64,000 nt of DNA from Pseudomonas sp. Fl4BN1 (GCF_009908285.1 NZ_JAAARM010000003.1:299406-363405), one strand, 5' to 3'; positions 19,506 to 29,144 are shown, counted from the first letter of the stretch. Program-made: numbers and translations. The notes: generated by a model from the letters alone, not told the origin.

Positions 19506-20984
19506 TCAGTGAATCAATGAAGGCACTGTGGCTTTGTCTATATCCATATCAATACGCTGAATCAGGTAGGAGTAGAACGGATTGGACGTTAGGCGCATCA
19601 GCTCATCCATGGGCACCACCAGCACCCCTCGTTCGCCGCGGGCGGCCACGGTGCCCAGATGCACGCCGAAATCCTCGTTGGCGGCGGGTTGGGTGCCATA
19701 CAAGCCGTCGTCCGAGGGGAACGGTAACGCCACATGCGAGAGGGAAAATACCCCCGGCGGGTAAGTCAGTTCCAGTGGCAGCCGACGGCTGTCCAGGCTC
19801 AGGGCCGCGGTGCTGACGGCTTCCAACCTGGCCGTGCCGGTACCCTCATTCGTCAGCACCTGGGTCGCGTAGTTGCGCGGTGGCGCCGGCAACAGATTGG
19901 CCAGGGAAGTGACGCTGGCCGGGTCCAGCAGGCCTTCGAAGTCCTGGACCCGATTGAGATCGAAAATCACCAGTTCACTGCCATTGGCCGGTAGCTGGCG
20001 GTACAGCCCACTGACCAGGGCCGGGGTACTGACGGTGGCGTCGGCCAGGGACTGGAAGCTCAGAATCGGCGGTAGCCGGGTCAGGCGCGGGTCGCCCACC
20101 AAAGCCTGCAACTGGCGTTGCAGGGCATCGGTGAGCAGCCAGGACTGACGCGCGCCATTGACCGGAAAGGAGTTGTACTTGAACGGGTTGTATTCAGGAC
20201 GCAGGTTCAGCCAGGCGGCCTTGCTGAACGCGGGAAACACCGCGGGCCAGCCGGCCAGCCCGGCAAAACGCGCGGACTGAGCGACGCCGATCATCGGTGA
20301 AATCAACACCAGTCGCTGGGCCTCTGGCAATTGCGCATCGCTCAAGGCATCCAGCGCGTACTTGACCGCCAGGGCGCCACCGTTGGAGTAACCGACGATG
20401 TGCAACGGCGCGGGGGCCGGCACCTCGGCCCGCGCGGTGCGCAGTGCCAGGCGCGTGGCCGCCAGCCATTCCTGCCAGTGGGCATCGGTCAGGCCCGCCG
20501 GCACTGTGCCGTGGCCCGGCAAGCGCAGGCCGATGGCCAGATAACCGTGTTCAAGGTAGCGCTGGGCGATGTGGCGCAGGCTGTAGGGCGAGTCGGTCAG
20601 GCCGTGCAGCAGCACCACCACCCCCCGTGGCGTACCAGGCGGGCGCAGCAGGTAAGAGCGGTTCCAGTCTGTGGCAAACCGCGGTGGATAGACCCGGCTG
20701 TCCGCGCGGTAGCGGTTGAAGGGCGGCACCTGGGCAGGGTCCAGGGTGTCGGTGACCTCGCGCTTGACCTCGGCGAACACCTGATCCTCGGCCTTGAGCC
20801 AGGTCGACCAGTCGGCGTTGTCGAGCTGTTCGACGCTGAGTTCGTGGGGCACCCGCAAGTGCCAGGGTTGCAGCGCCGGGCCACGCTCAGTGTCGTAGAT
20901 CCGCCAGGCCAGCAGGACCAGGATCGAGACGCCAAGGGTCAGCGCGCCACGCTTGAGCAGTTGAGACAGGGCAGGTGCTATCAC
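19506..20984 (-). CDS. membrane-anchored alpha/beta hydrolase
   Basis: A 492-residue protein with an N-terminal membrane anchor (about 12-28) and an alpha/beta hydrolase core. VVVLLHGLTDSPYSLRHIAQ gives the oxyanion region (H127-G128). GYSNGG holds the nucleophile S200. Asp and His of the triad probably lie in the ADATVSTPAL and LSHVALPFPSDDG regions. The fold resembles monoglyceride lipases, with about 180 extra C-terminal residues. The start codon is GTG with a poor Shine-Dalgarno, so the N-terminus is uncertain. Monocistronic; substrate unknown. Confidence 0.8.
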   Translation of the reverse strand: MIAPALSQLLKRGALTLGVSILVLLAWRIYDTERGPALQPWHLRVPHELSVEQLDNADWSTWLKAEDQVFAEVKREVTDTLDPAQVPPFNRYRADSRVYPPRFATDWNRSYLLRPPGTPRGVVVLLHGLTDSPYSLRHIAQRYLEHGYLAIGLRLPGHGTVPAGLTDAHWQEWLAATRLALRTARAEVPAPAPLHIVGYSNGGALAVKYALDALSDAQLPEAQRLVLISPMIGVAQSARFAGLAGWPAVFPAFSKAAWLNLRPEYNPFKYNSFPVNGARQSWLLTDALQRQLQALVGDPRLTRLPPILSFQSLADATVSTPALVSGLYRQLPANGSELVIFDLNRVQDFEGLLDPASVTSLANLLPAPPRNYATQVLTNEGTGTARLEAVSTAALSLDSRRLPLELTYPPGVFSLSHVALPFPSDDGLYGTQPAANEDFGVHLGTVAARGERGVLVVPMDELMRLTSNPFYSYLIQRIDMDIDKATVPSLIH

Positions 20985-21116
20985 GGGGTATCAACTCTTG
21001 CAGATGACATGGAGCCGAGCAGCGATACCCGGATCAGAACGCTTCTGATGCGTCATGACCCGCCAAGAATAACAGGCTCCTGCATCGACCCCCGGGCGCT
21101 CTGCAGGAGCGGCCGG

Positions 21117-24100
21117 CTACCAGGTATCGACAAACCCCTGCTCGCGCTCGGTCCACGGCTTCGCCTGGGGCGCGGCCTGCAATCCGCGAAGCAACCAGCA
21201 ACGGCTGTCGAAGGGGTCGATCACGGCGTCGATCTCCAAATAGCTGGCCATGTTCAAGGCCTTGCCCTGGGCGTAGGCCTTGGCCAGCAGTTTATCGAAC
21301 AGCGCCTGGCGCGATTGCGCATCGGGCTGGGCCGCCAGCTCCTTGGAGAAGCCCAGGCGAACGGCGCCTTCCAGGCCCATGGCGCCGAACTCGGCGCTGG
21401 GCCAGGCGACGGTGAACAACGGGTTGTGGAAACTCCCGGCGGCCATGGCCTGGGCGCCGAGGCCGTAGCCCTTGCGCAGCACCAGGGTGAAGAACGGCAC
21501 CGTGAGGCTGGCGGCACTGACGAACATTCTCGACACATGGCGCACCGTGGCTTGCTGCTCCGATTCGGGACCAACCATGAACCCCGGGGTGTCGCACAAG
21601 GACACCAGCGGCAGGCCAAAGGCCTGGCACAGGCGCATGAAGCGCGCGGCCTTGTCGCCGGCCGCTGCGTCGATGGCCCCGCCCAGCACTGCGGGGTTGT
21701 TGGCGAGCAGGCCAAAGGCACGGCCCTCGATGCGGATCAGCGCGGTGATCAGCCCCGGGGCGAACTGCCGCCGCAGTTCCAGCACGCTGTCGCGGTCGGC
21801 CAGGGTTTCGATCACCCGGCGTATGTCATAGACCCGCAGGCGGTTTTCCGGGATCAGCTGGCGCAGTTCACGCTGGTCCGCGCACTGCCAGTCCTTGAGC
21901 GGCCCCTGGAAGTAGCCCAGGTATTGCTTGGCCACCCGTACCGCCTCGGCTTCATCCTGTACCAGGACATCGATCACCCCGTTGGGCCCTTGCACCGTCA
22001 CCGGGCCCACCTGTTCCGGGCTGAAACGGCCCAGACCGCCACCTTCGATCATCGCCGGGCCGGCCATGCCGATCGAGGCATTGCGGGTAGCGATGATCAG
22101 GTTGCAGCAGCCGAGCAATGCGGCATTGCCGGCAAAGCAGCGTCCTGAGGCGATGCCCACTGTTGGCACCCAACCAGAGAGCCGGGCCATGGCGGCGAAG
22201 GTGTGGCAGTCCAGGCCCGCGACCCCGACGAAGTCGCTGTCACCGGGGCGCCCGCCACCGCCTTCGGCAAACAGCACCACCGGCAGCCGCCATTCCTGAG
22301 CCAGGCCCAGCAGGCGGTCGGTCTTCTTGTGGTTCATCACTCCTTGAGTCCCGGCGAACACGGTGTAGTCGTAGGCCAGCGCCAGGCACCTGGAGCCTGT
22401 GCTGTCGAAGTGCTCGGAGTTGATCGTGCCAATGCCGCCCACCAGGCCATCGGCCGGGCTCAGGGCCTGCAGTTCCTCGGCGCTGCGCCGGCGGCGTTGG
22501 GCGGCCAGGGCCATGGCGCCGTACTCCATGAAGCTGCCGGGGTCCAGCAGGTCGTCGAGGTTTTCCCGGGCGGTGCGCTGGCCATTCTTGCGGCGCTTGG
22601 CCACCGCCTCCGGACGCTGCGCGTCCTGCAGCAACCCGTGGCGTTCGCGGACCTCGGCCAGGTCGCTGCGGATCCATTCAAGGTCCAGCGGCTCCTCGCT
22701 GCACTGGCTGTCGCCGAGCACTTCGGCCGGTTCCAGAAACAGCAACGGCTGCCCCTCGCTCACCGCGTTACCAACCTGCGCCGCCAGGGCCCGGACGATA
22801 CCGCTGCACTGGGCCTTGACCTCGAACTCCATCTTCATCGCTTCCAGCACCGCGACTCGCTGGCCACGTTGCAACTGGTCGCCCTCGGCCACCTCCAGGC
22901 TCACCAGTACGCTGGTACTTGGCGCACTGACTGCCAAGGTGCCCGCGGGTGCCTGAGCACCAGCACTCGGAGTGTCCGGGGCCGCCAGCACTTGCTCGAA
23001 AAACAGCGACCGGTGAGGCTCGGCGCCGCTTTGCAGCAACTGCGCCCAGTGCGCTTCGACGAACCCGGTACTGAGCTGATACCCGACCACCGCCGGATGC
23101 CGCAGCAGGTTTTGCAACAGCCCCAGGTTGCTCGCCACGCCTTCCAGGCGGAACTCGCAGAGTCCGCGATAGGCCCGTCCCAGGGCACTGGGGTAATCCG
23201 CGCCATGGGCGATCAGCTTGGCCAGCAACGAGTCGTAGCTGGGACTGACCGGATACCCGGCATACCCATAACCGTCGACCCGCAGGCCCGGGCCACTGGG
23301 CGCTTCGTAAGCACTCAAGGTGCCAGCCACCGGGCGCGTGCCGCCGTCGGCGAGCTGCTGCTCCAGGTTGATCCGCACCTGCAACGCATAACCCTGGGGC
23401 GCCGGTGGCGTGTCCAGCCCCAGGCTCGCCAAGGACGCGCCCGTCGCCAGCCGCAGTTGGCTATGCAGTAAATCGACGCCCGTGATGGCCTCGGTCACCG
23501 TGTGCTCCACCTGGATTCGTGGGTTGGCTTCCATGAAATAGAAACTCCCCGGCCGGTCCTGGTCGAGGAGAAATTCGAAGGTGCCAATGCCCTGGTAACG
23601 CACCCGGCTGGCCAGTTTCAGCGCGGCAGCGATCAACTGCTGGCGCAGGCCATCGGACAAGTCCGGGCTGGGGGCGATTTCCACCAGCTTCTGGTGACGG
23701 CGTTGCAGGCTGCAATCGCGCTCCCACAGATGGCTGACCGCGCCACTGCCGTCCCCCACGACCTGGATTTCAATGTGCCGTGCCCGTTGCAGCAACTGTT
23801 CGACATACAAGGCACCGTTGCCGAACGCGGCCTGGGCCTCGGATTGGCAGCGGATAAAGGCCTGTTCCAATTGCCCGCGCTCGGTGACAGCCCGCATGCC
23901 GCGGCCACCACCGCCGGCCAAGGCCTTGAGCATCAGGGCGCGGTGCTCTTCAAAGAAGGCCGCAGCCTGTTGCAGGGTCACTTGCTGATTGATCCCGCCG
24001 AGCACTGGCACCCCGCAGTCCTCGGCCAAAGCGCGGGCCGCCGCCTTGTCGCCAAACAGTTGCAGCACCTCGGGCGCAGGACCGATGAAGGTCAACCCGG

Positions 24101-24389
24101 CAGCTTTGCAGTCCAGGGCGAAATCGGCGTTCTCCGCCAGAAAGCCATAGCCCGGATGAATCGCCTCGCAGCCCTGCGCCAGGGCGATGCTGATCAGTTG
24201 CTGGCGATCCAGGTAGGCCGCGACGCCACGCCCATTCAGCGCCAGGGCCAGGTCGGCCTTGCGCGTATGCAGGCTGGCGTGGTCGTCCTCGGCGAACACC
24301 GCGACGCTGCGAATGCCCAGGTCGGCGCAAGCCCGGGCGATACGGATGGCTATCTCGCCACGATTGGCGATCAACAGGCTCTGGAACAT
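21117..24389 (-). CDS. single-chain biotin-dependent acyl-CoA carboxylase (BC-BCCP-CT)
   Basis: A 1090-residue fusion that should carboxylate an acyl-CoA with bicarbonate and ATP. Residues 1-455 are biotin carboxylase (IANRGEIAIRIARA start, KALAGGGGRGMRAV ATP loop, FMEANPRIQVEHTVTE). Residues 485-555 are a biotinyl domain with VLEAMKMEFE, K519 being the biotin site. Residues 560-1090 are the carboxyltransferase with both halves (GGGGRPGDSDFVGVAG; LCDTPGFMVGPESE). In most bacteria these are two to four chains. It lies 32 bases downstream of an acyl-CoA synthetase gene, implying a pathway that activates then carboxylates a carboxylic acid. The exact acyl substrate is not readable. Confidence 0.88.
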   Translation of the reverse strand: MFQSLLIANRGEIAIRIARACADLGIRSVAVFAEDDHASLHTRKADLALALNGRGVAAYLDRQQLISIALAQGCEAIHPGYGFLAENADFALDCKAAGLTFIGPAPEVLQLFGDKAAARALAEDCGVPVLGGINQQVTLQQAAAFFEEHRALMLKALAGGGGRGMRAVTERGQLEQAFIRCQSEAQAAFGNGALYVEQLLQRARHIEIQVVGDGSGAVSHLWERDCSLQRRHQKLVEIAPSPDLSDGLRQQLIAAALKLASRVRYQGIGTFEFLLDQDRPGSFYFMEANPRIQVEHTVTEAITGVDLLHSQLRLATGASLASLGLDTPPAPQGYALQVRINLEQQLADGGTRPVAGTLSAYEAPSGPGLRVDGYGYAGYPVSPSYDSLLAKLIAHGADYPSALGRAYRGLCEFRLEGVASNLGLLQNLLRHPAVVGYQLSTGFVEAHWAQLLQSGAEPHRSLFFEQVLAAPDTPSAGAQAPAGTLAVSAPSTSVLVSLEVAEGDQLQRGQRVAVLEAMKMEFEVKAQCSGIVRALAAQVGNAVSEGQPLLFLEPAEVLGDSQCSEEPLDLEWIRSDLAEVRERHGLLQDAQRPEAVAKRRKNGQRTARENLDDLLDPGSFMEYGAMALAAQRRRRSAEELQALSPADGLVGGIGTINSEHFDSTGSRCLALAYDYTVFAGTQGVMNHKKTDRLLGLAQEWRLPVVLFAEGGGGRPGDSDFVGVAGLDCHTFAAMARLSGWVPTVGIASGRCFAGNAALLGCCNLIIATRNASIGMAGPAMIEGGGLGRFSPEQVGPVTVQGPNGVIDVLVQDEAEAVRVAKQYLGYFQGPLKDWQCADQRELRQLIPENRLRVYDIRRVIETLADRDSVLELRRQFAPGLITALIRIEGRAFGLLANNPAVLGGAIDAAAGDKAARFMRLCQAFGLPLVSLCDTPGFMVGPESEQQATVRHVSRMFVSAASLTVPFFTLVLRKGYGLGAQAMAAGSFHNPLFTVAWPSAEFGAMGLEGAVRLGFSKELAAQPDAQSRQALFDKLLAKAYAQGKALNMASYLEIDAVIDPFDSRCWLLRGLQAAPQAKPWTEREQGFVDTW

Positions 24390-24421
24390 GGCAGTCAGTT
24401 CTCACAATAGGGAAGGGCGAC

Positions 24422-26113
24422 TCAAAGCTGGTGTTCCAGCTCGTTCTTCTTGACCTTGCCGGTGGCGGTCATGGGCAGGGCACTGACCAGGCGAATTTCC
24501 GGGACCTTGTAGGCCGCCATTACCGCATGGCACCAGCTGGCCAGGGCCTGCGGGTCCTGGGGCGCGTCCGGCTTGAGCACCACAAAGGCCACCGGTTGCT
24601 GGCCGCGACGCTCATCGCTGCGGCCGATCACCGCGCAGGCCAACACCTGCGGGTGCTGGCCGAACAGTGCTTCCAGCTCGCTGGGAAACACGCTCATGCC
24701 GTTGACCTTGAGCATTTCCTTGCGTCGCCCCAGGTAGCGGATAAAACCCTGTGCAGTGATCTGCCCCAGGTCGCCGGTGTGCAGCCAGCCGTCGCGCAGT
24801 ACCGCGGCGGAGTCCTCGGGACGTTGCCAGTAGCCCTGCAACAAGGACGGGCTGCGTACACAGAGTTCGCCTTCGCTACCCAGGGGCAGCAGGGCGCCGC
24901 TATCGAAGTCGCAGACCTTGAACTCGGTGCCCGGCACCGGTAGGCCGACAAAGGTCGGCGGGCTCTTGAGGTCGAAGTCGTCGGCCTGCAGGCCGGCGGT
25001 GAAGGTGTCGCAGGTGTGGGTTTCGGTCATGCCGAAGCTGAATTCGAACAGCGTGCAGCCGGTCAGCGTGCGCCAGCGCTGGCGATAATCCGGGGTGAGC
25101 TTCTTGACGAAGGAGATGCAGCCGGTAGCCCGCAGGGAACTCAGGTTGAAGTCGGCGACGGCGGGGTGTTCCAGCACTTCGGCGGCGCTGTCCACCAACA
25201 AACCGCAGTGGCTGACCCGGTAATGGGCGACCGCCGCCATGAACCCCAGGGCCTCCCAACGGGCCAGCAACACCAGGCGGCAGCCGGCGTAGACAGGAAA
25301 TAGCAGGCCAGCGTTTTCCCCGGCGATCCAGAATTCCGGAAGAAAATTCAGCATCACGCTGTGCGGTTCCAGCCCCAGGGCCACGGGTACGAAGCTGGCG
25401 CAGGTGTAGAGCATGTCACCGTGGCTATGGATGCAGCCCTTGGGCATGCCGGTGGTGCCGCCGGTGTAGTTCAGGGCGGCGATGTCCTCAAGGGCAGGGC
25501 GGTGCGCGGGGGTGACTGCGCGACAATCCTCCAGGGCCGGATAGAAATCGATTACCCCGGCATCCAGGCGCTTGGGTGCCAGTAGCAGGTCCGGCACCGG
25601 GATGCTCGGGTTCGTCGGGCAGAGCTCTGACAGGCTGCTGGCCAGGACCTGGCGCAAGGCACAGGATTGCTGCACGGCTGCGACCAGGTCCAGCAACTGG
25701 TCGAAGCACAGGATGACCCGCGCGCCGCTGTCCTTAAGCTGGTATTCCAGCTCCAGGGCCCGCGCCAGTGGGCTGACCGGGGCGTACACCGCACCGCACT
25801 TGAGAATGCCCCAGAAACCGATGTGCAATTGCGGGCAGTTGGGCATGTACACCGCGACCCGATCCCCCGGGGCCACCCCCAGCTCGCAGAGCAGCGCCGC
25901 GCAACGATCGGAGAGCCGGTCCAACTCGGCAAACGTCAGCTGGTAGCCATAGAAGTCCAGGGCCACCGCAGCCCCTTGCCGCTGCGCCCAGGTCCGCAGG
26001 TATTCGGTGAGCGGTTGCTGGCCATGGGGATACTGCGGGGCGCGCGGCGTCCCTGCGGGCCAGGCCGCTTGTTGCAAGGCGCGAAGGTGTTGCTGATAGG
26101 CTGCAAGGTCCAC
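24422..26113 (-). CDS. acyl-CoA synthetase (AMP-binding family)
   Basis: A 563-residue ANL superfamily enzyme forming acyl-AMP then acyl-CoA. Motifs: the P-loop LNYTGGTTGMPKGCIHSHGD, FEFSFGMTETHT, the hinge region GWLHTGDLGQI plus YLGRRKEMLKVNG, and the C-terminal catalytic Lys in MTATGKVKKNEL. GTG start at 26113 with AGGAGG five bases upstream. It is the first gene of a two-gene operon with the acyl-CoA carboxylase, divergent from a LysR gene across a 161-base promoter region. It likely supplies the CoA thioester for the carboxylase. Confidence 0.9.
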   Translation of the reverse strand: MDLAAYQQHLRALQQAAWPAGTPRAPQYPHGQQPLTEYLRTWAQRQGAAVALDFYGYQLTFAELDRLSDRCAALLCELGVAPGDRVAVYMPNCPQLHIGFWGILKCGAVYAPVSPLARALELEYQLKDSGARVILCFDQLLDLVAAVQQSCALRQVLASSLSELCPTNPSIPVPDLLLAPKRLDAGVIDFYPALEDCRAVTPAHRPALEDIAALNYTGGTTGMPKGCIHSHGDMLYTCASFVPVALGLEPHSVMLNFLPEFWIAGENAGLLFPVYAGCRLVLLARWEALGFMAAVAHYRVSHCGLLVDSAAEVLEHPAVADFNLSSLRATGCISFVKKLTPDYRQRWRTLTGCTLFEFSFGMTETHTCDTFTAGLQADDFDLKSPPTFVGLPVPGTEFKVCDFDSGALLPLGSEGELCVRSPSLLQGYWQRPEDSAAVLRDGWLHTGDLGQITAQGFIRYLGRRKEMLKVNGMSVFPSELEALFGQHPQVLACAVIGRSDERRGQQPVAFVVLKPDAPQDPQALASWCHAVMAAYKVPEIRLVSALPMTATGKVKKNELEHQL

Positions 26114-26184
26114 GGTGCCTCCTGCTTATTGTTATCGGCAGGGCTATCTTAGGCAGCGTCCGACGCCCGGCAGAACCGACGGTT

Positions 26185-26204
26185 ATTCATCGAGATTCAT
26201 GAAT
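26185..26204. promoter_or_regulatory. candidate LysR operator in divergent promoter
   Basis: Between the acyl-CoA synthetase and LysR genes, ATTCAT occurs twice (26185-26190 and 26195-26200), and the second copy is part of the perfect palindrome ATTCATGAAT (26195-26204). Placement about 70 bases from each start fits the usual LysR autoregulatory site. Binding is inferred. Confidence 0.4.
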
Positions 26205-26274
26205 GCGCTACATGGTTCTACCGCTCGCAAGCGGCTGCTAGCCTGCTGCGGGTCGAGACTGCGAGGGCACAACC

Positions 26275-27192
26275 ATGAACTCACCGCATGAATGGTCGGG
26301 GCTGAGCCGGCTGGACCTGAACCTGTTCCGGGTGTTCGAGGTGGTGTACCAGGAGCGCAACCTGACCCGTGCCGCCTCGGTGCTGCACCTCAGTCAGTCG
26401 GCCATCAGCCACGCCCTGGCGCGGCTGCGGGTGCAACTGGATGACCCGCTGTTCGTCCGCGAAGGTTATGGCGTGGCGCCGACGCCCCTGGCCAAGCAAC
26501 TGGCGCCGGGGATCCAGGACGCCCTCAGCGGTTTGCGCCGCAGTCTCAACCCGGCCCAGGCCTTTGACCCCTTGCAGGACCGGCGGTGCTTCACCCTGAA
26601 CATGCCGGAGCAGCTGGAACCGGTGATTCTGCCGAGGATCCTGGCGCACCTGAATCGACTGGCCCCGCACCTGGAAGTGCGCAGCACCAGCGTGCACTGG
26701 GCCGACCTGAAACTGGAGATGATTGCCGGGCGCATCGACCTGGCGATCGAGCTGTCGCGCCTGACCGATCCACAGCTGCAACAGCAGCTATTGCTGCAGG
26801 ATTCCTTCTGTGTGATGGCCGGGCCGGGGTTTCACGGCGAGCTGACAGCGGAGCGCTACTTGGCCTCCGAGCACGTGGCGGTCACTTCAAGGCGCCGCGG
26901 CATCTGCGTCGAAGACCTGGCCCTGGGGCACCTGGGGGTGCGGCGGCGCATTGGCCAGCACTGCCAGCACTTCCTCACGGCTGCGCAACTGGTGGCCCAG
27001 GGCGACGGGCTGCTGACCCTGACCCGCAACAATGCGCGACTGATCAATGCCGGGCTGCACAATCAGATCCTCGACATGCCCCTGACCCTGCCCGAGGTGT
27101 GCCTGAACCTGTACTGGAGCAAGCCGATGCAGAACGAATCGGCCAACCGCTGGTTGCGCGAGCAGCTGCTGGCGCTGGCGGGACGGGACTGA
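26275..27192 (+). CDS. LysR-type transcriptional regulator
   Basis: A 305-residue LTTR. The winged HTH spans residues 12-70: LDLNLFRVFEVVYQERNLTR, then AASVLHLSQSAISHALARLR and DDPLFVREGYGVAPTPLA. An LTTR co-inducer domain follows. It is divergently transcribed from the acyl-CoA synthetase/carboxylase operon, so it most likely controls that operon in response to its substrate or a CoA ester. Start ATG 26275 has GAGGG upstream. The NodD/LeuO-like subfamily is suggested by FVREGYGVAPTPLA. Confidence 0.9.
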   Translation: MNSPHEWSGLSRLDLNLFRVFEVVYQERNLTRAASVLHLSQSAISHALARLRVQLDDPLFVREGYGVAPTPLAKQLAPGIQDALSGLRRSLNPAQAFDPLQDRRCFTLNMPEQLEPVILPRILAHLNRLAPHLEVRSTSVHWADLKLEMIAGRIDLAIELSRLTDPQLQQQLLLQDSFCVMAGPGFHGELTAERYLASEHVAVTSRRRGICVEDLALGHLGVRRRIGQHCQHFLTAAQLVAQGDGLLTLTRNNARLINAGLHNQILDMPLTLPEVCLNLYWSKPMQNESANRWLREQLLALAGRD

Positions 27193-27266
27193 ATCGCTCC
27201 GGCGCTTGTGCCCGCAAGGTCCCTGGGGTGTAATCCCGCGCCGAGCCCACCCACGGAAGCCGCCAC

Positions 27267-27884
27267 ATGCATGAGTCCGCACGCCAGATTGTCAGCCTGT
27301 ACCAGCGTCACGCCGAGGCCTGGGATCAGGCTCGTCAGGCCAACCCGGCGGCGTTCCAGCGCGAGCAGGTCTGGCTGCAGCGCTTTCGTGAAGTCATGGG
27401 GGAGGGCCGGCAGGTGCTGGATCTGGGCTGCGGTTCCGGCTGGCCAATAGCAGGCCACCTGATCGATAACGGCTACCAATTGACCGGCGTCGACAGCTCG
27501 TCCGCGCTACTGGACCTGTGCCGCCAGCGCTATCACGGACAGCGCTGGATCAACGCCGACATGCGCAGCCTGGCCCTGGACCAGAGCTTTGACGGAATCC
27601 TCGCCTGGAACAGTTTCTTTCATCTGACACCGGACGATCAGCGCGAGATGTTTGCGCTGTTCGAGCGCCATGCCGGACCGGGATGCGCGCTGATGTTCAC
27701 CAGCGGCCCGGCGGCCGGCGAGGCCATTGGCGAGTTCCAGGGCGAGGCGTTGTACCACGCCAGCCTGGACCCGGGGGAGTACTGCACCTTGCTGGACACC
27801 CATGCCTTCGAGGTGGTCCAGCAGGTCAGTGAAGATCCGCAATGTGACGGGCTGACGGTGTGGTTGGCACGAGCGATTTACTGA
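27267..27884 (+). CDS. class I SAM-dependent methyltransferase
   Basis: A 205-residue Rossmann-fold methyltransferase. Motif I is VLDLGCGSGWPIAGHL (about residues 49-64), motif II is LTGVDSSSALLDL, then NADMRSLALDQSFDGILAWNSFFHL covers motifs III-IV. It is a small-molecule type without a recognisable substrate domain. It lies 74 bases after the LysR gene on the same strand, possibly co-transcribed. Confidence 0.87.
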   Translation: MHESARQIVSLYQRHAEAWDQARQANPAAFQREQVWLQRFREVMGEGRQVLDLGCGSGWPIAGHLIDNGYQLTGVDSSSALLDLCRQRYHGQRWINADMRSLALDQSFDGILAWNSFFHLTPDDQREMFALFERHAGPGCALMFTSGPAAGEAIGEFQGEALYHASLDPGEYCTLLDTHAFEVVQQVSEDPQCDGLTVWLARAIY

Positions 27885-27887
27885 GGT

Positions 27888-28050
27888 TCAGATCGCGCCG
27901 TGTTGCTTGGCGATGTCGCGCAGGCAGATGCCCAGCGCACGTAGCTCAAAGGAACCCGAGGATGAACGCCGGGCGTCTCGCCAGCGATTGCATGACCGCG
28001 TCGCTTGCATTGATGAACCGCTTGCGCTTGAGCATGTCGTTGGCCTGAAG
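27888..28050 (-). pseudogene. short decayed coding remnant
   Basis: Between the methyltransferase and the PCuAC gene, the minus strand reads NDMLKRKRFINASDAVMQSL then ARRPAFILGFL in one frame, and FELRALGICLRDIAKQHGAI-stop in another, joined by a single-base shift. Protein-like composition on both sides of a frameshift suggests the 3' end of an inactivated gene. I cannot name the family. Confidence 0.3.
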
Positions 28051-28059
28051 CCGGTTATC

Positions 28060-28539
28060 TCAGTGCATCATCATGCTGTGGTCCGGCGCATTCAGCGCCC
28101 GGGCTTCGGCTTGCACCTTGATGGTTTCCTTCTCGCCCTTGGCGTTTTCCACAGTCAGGGTCAGTGGCACTTTGTCGCCGGCTTTGATCTGCCCGGTCAG
28201 CTCCATGAGCATCACGTGGTAACCGTGGCTGTCCAGGCTGACTTTCTGCCCGGCCGGCAGGGCCACGGCGTCCACTTGCTGCATGCTCATCACATCGTTG
28301 TGCATGCTCGACTGGTGGATCTGCACGTTCTTGGCCACGGGCGATTGCACCGCGATCAGCTTGCTGTCAGTGCTGGCAGTGAGGTCCATGAAGGCGCCGC
28401 TGGCGTGCTGGCCGGGCACGGTGGCACGGACCCAGGCGTTGTCGACCTGGGTCGCGGCGCTGGCAGTGCCGGCCAGGCCCAAGAGGGAGATCAACAGCAG
28501 AGCGTGCTTGATACGGGATGGGCGTTGTGGCGAATTCAT
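28060..28539 (-). CDS. PCuAC family periplasmic copper chaperone
   Basis: A 159-residue exported protein with a Sec signal (KHALLLISLLGLAGTASA). PCuAC proteins bind Cu(I) through a His/Met cluster and deliver it to cytochrome oxidase. Here the ligands can be traced: GAFMDLTAS (M51), VQIHQSSMHNDV (H75, M79), and the closing HGYHVMLMEL (H108, M110). The C-terminus ends HSMMMH, an extra Met/His tail. Its ATG overlaps the upstream SCO stop by one base (TAATG), so the two are co-translated. Start 28539 has GGAGG upstream. Confidence 0.9.
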   Translation of the reverse strand: MNSPQRPSRIKHALLLISLLGLAGTASAATQVDNAWVRATVPGQHASGAFMDLTASTDSKLIAVQSPVAKNVQIHQSSMHNDVMSMQQVDAVALPAGQKVSLDSHGYHVMLMELTGQIKAGDKVPLTLTVENAKGEKETIKVQAEARALNAPDHSMMMH

Positions 28540-29144
28540 TAACAAACCTCCATGACAGTGAGCAGATCTTGCGCGCACTCTTGGGCGTTGAGGGATTGGG
28601 ACAGGCCCAGGCGCAGGGTGCCCCGGGAGTCGAAGACGAAACTGGTGGCGGTGTGGGACAGGGTATAGGTCGAACCGCTGGGAATCTTTTCGTAGAACAC
28701 GCCGAATTCCTTGGCGGTGGCCGCGGTCTGTTCCAGGGTGCCGTACAACGCTTCGAAGCTCGGGTCGAATGCCTTGACGTAGGCATCCAGCACCTCAGGC
28801 GTGTCGCGCTCCGGGTCGAGGGTGATGAACACCACTTTCAGCCGGTCGCCATCACGGCCCATCAGCTTCTTGGCCTGTGCGGCACGGGCCAGCGTAGTGG
28901 GGCAGACCGCCGGGCACTGGGTGAAGCCGAAGAAGATCATCGGCATCAGGCCACGGTAGCTGGACAGCGACTTGGTTTCGCCCTGGGAATCGGTGAGTTT
29001 GAAGGTCCGGCCGAGAATCTGATTGCTCAGGTCCTTGCCGTATTTGAAGGACAGTCGGGGACTGTTGTCGCAACCGGCGAGCAGGCCCAGGCCGAGGACC
29101 CCGGCGCTGGTGAGCAGGGTGCGGCGAGTCAGCAAAACACTCAT
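28539..29144 (-). CDS. SCO1/SenC family copper-handling lipoprotein
   Basis: A 201-residue thioredoxin-fold protein of the SCO family, which metallates or reduces the CuA site of cytochrome oxidase. The lipobox is LLAGC (C25). The copper/redox pair is C77 and C81 in FTQCPAVCPTTL, and the third ligand H164 is in TLSHTATSFVFD. Start ATG 29144 avoids an upstream extension with no Shine-Dalgarno. It forms a two-gene operon with PCuAC downstream, the usual partnership for oxidase copper delivery. Confidence 0.92.
   Translation of the reverse strand: MSVLLTRRTLLTSAGVLGLGLLAGCDNSPRLSFKYGKDLSNQILGRTFKLTDSQGETKSLSSYRGLMPMIFFGFTQCPAVCPTTLARAAQAKKLMGRDGDRLKVVFITLDPERDTPEVLDAYVKAFDPSFEALYGTLEQTAATAKEFGVFYEKIPSGSTYTLSHTATSFVFDSRGTLRLGLSQSLNAQECAQDLLTVMEVC

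Noticed and set aside
24431..24943. Plus-strand frame opposite the acyl-CoA synthetase C-terminus
   Set aside because: Antisense to conserved ANL motifs; no ribosome-binding site.
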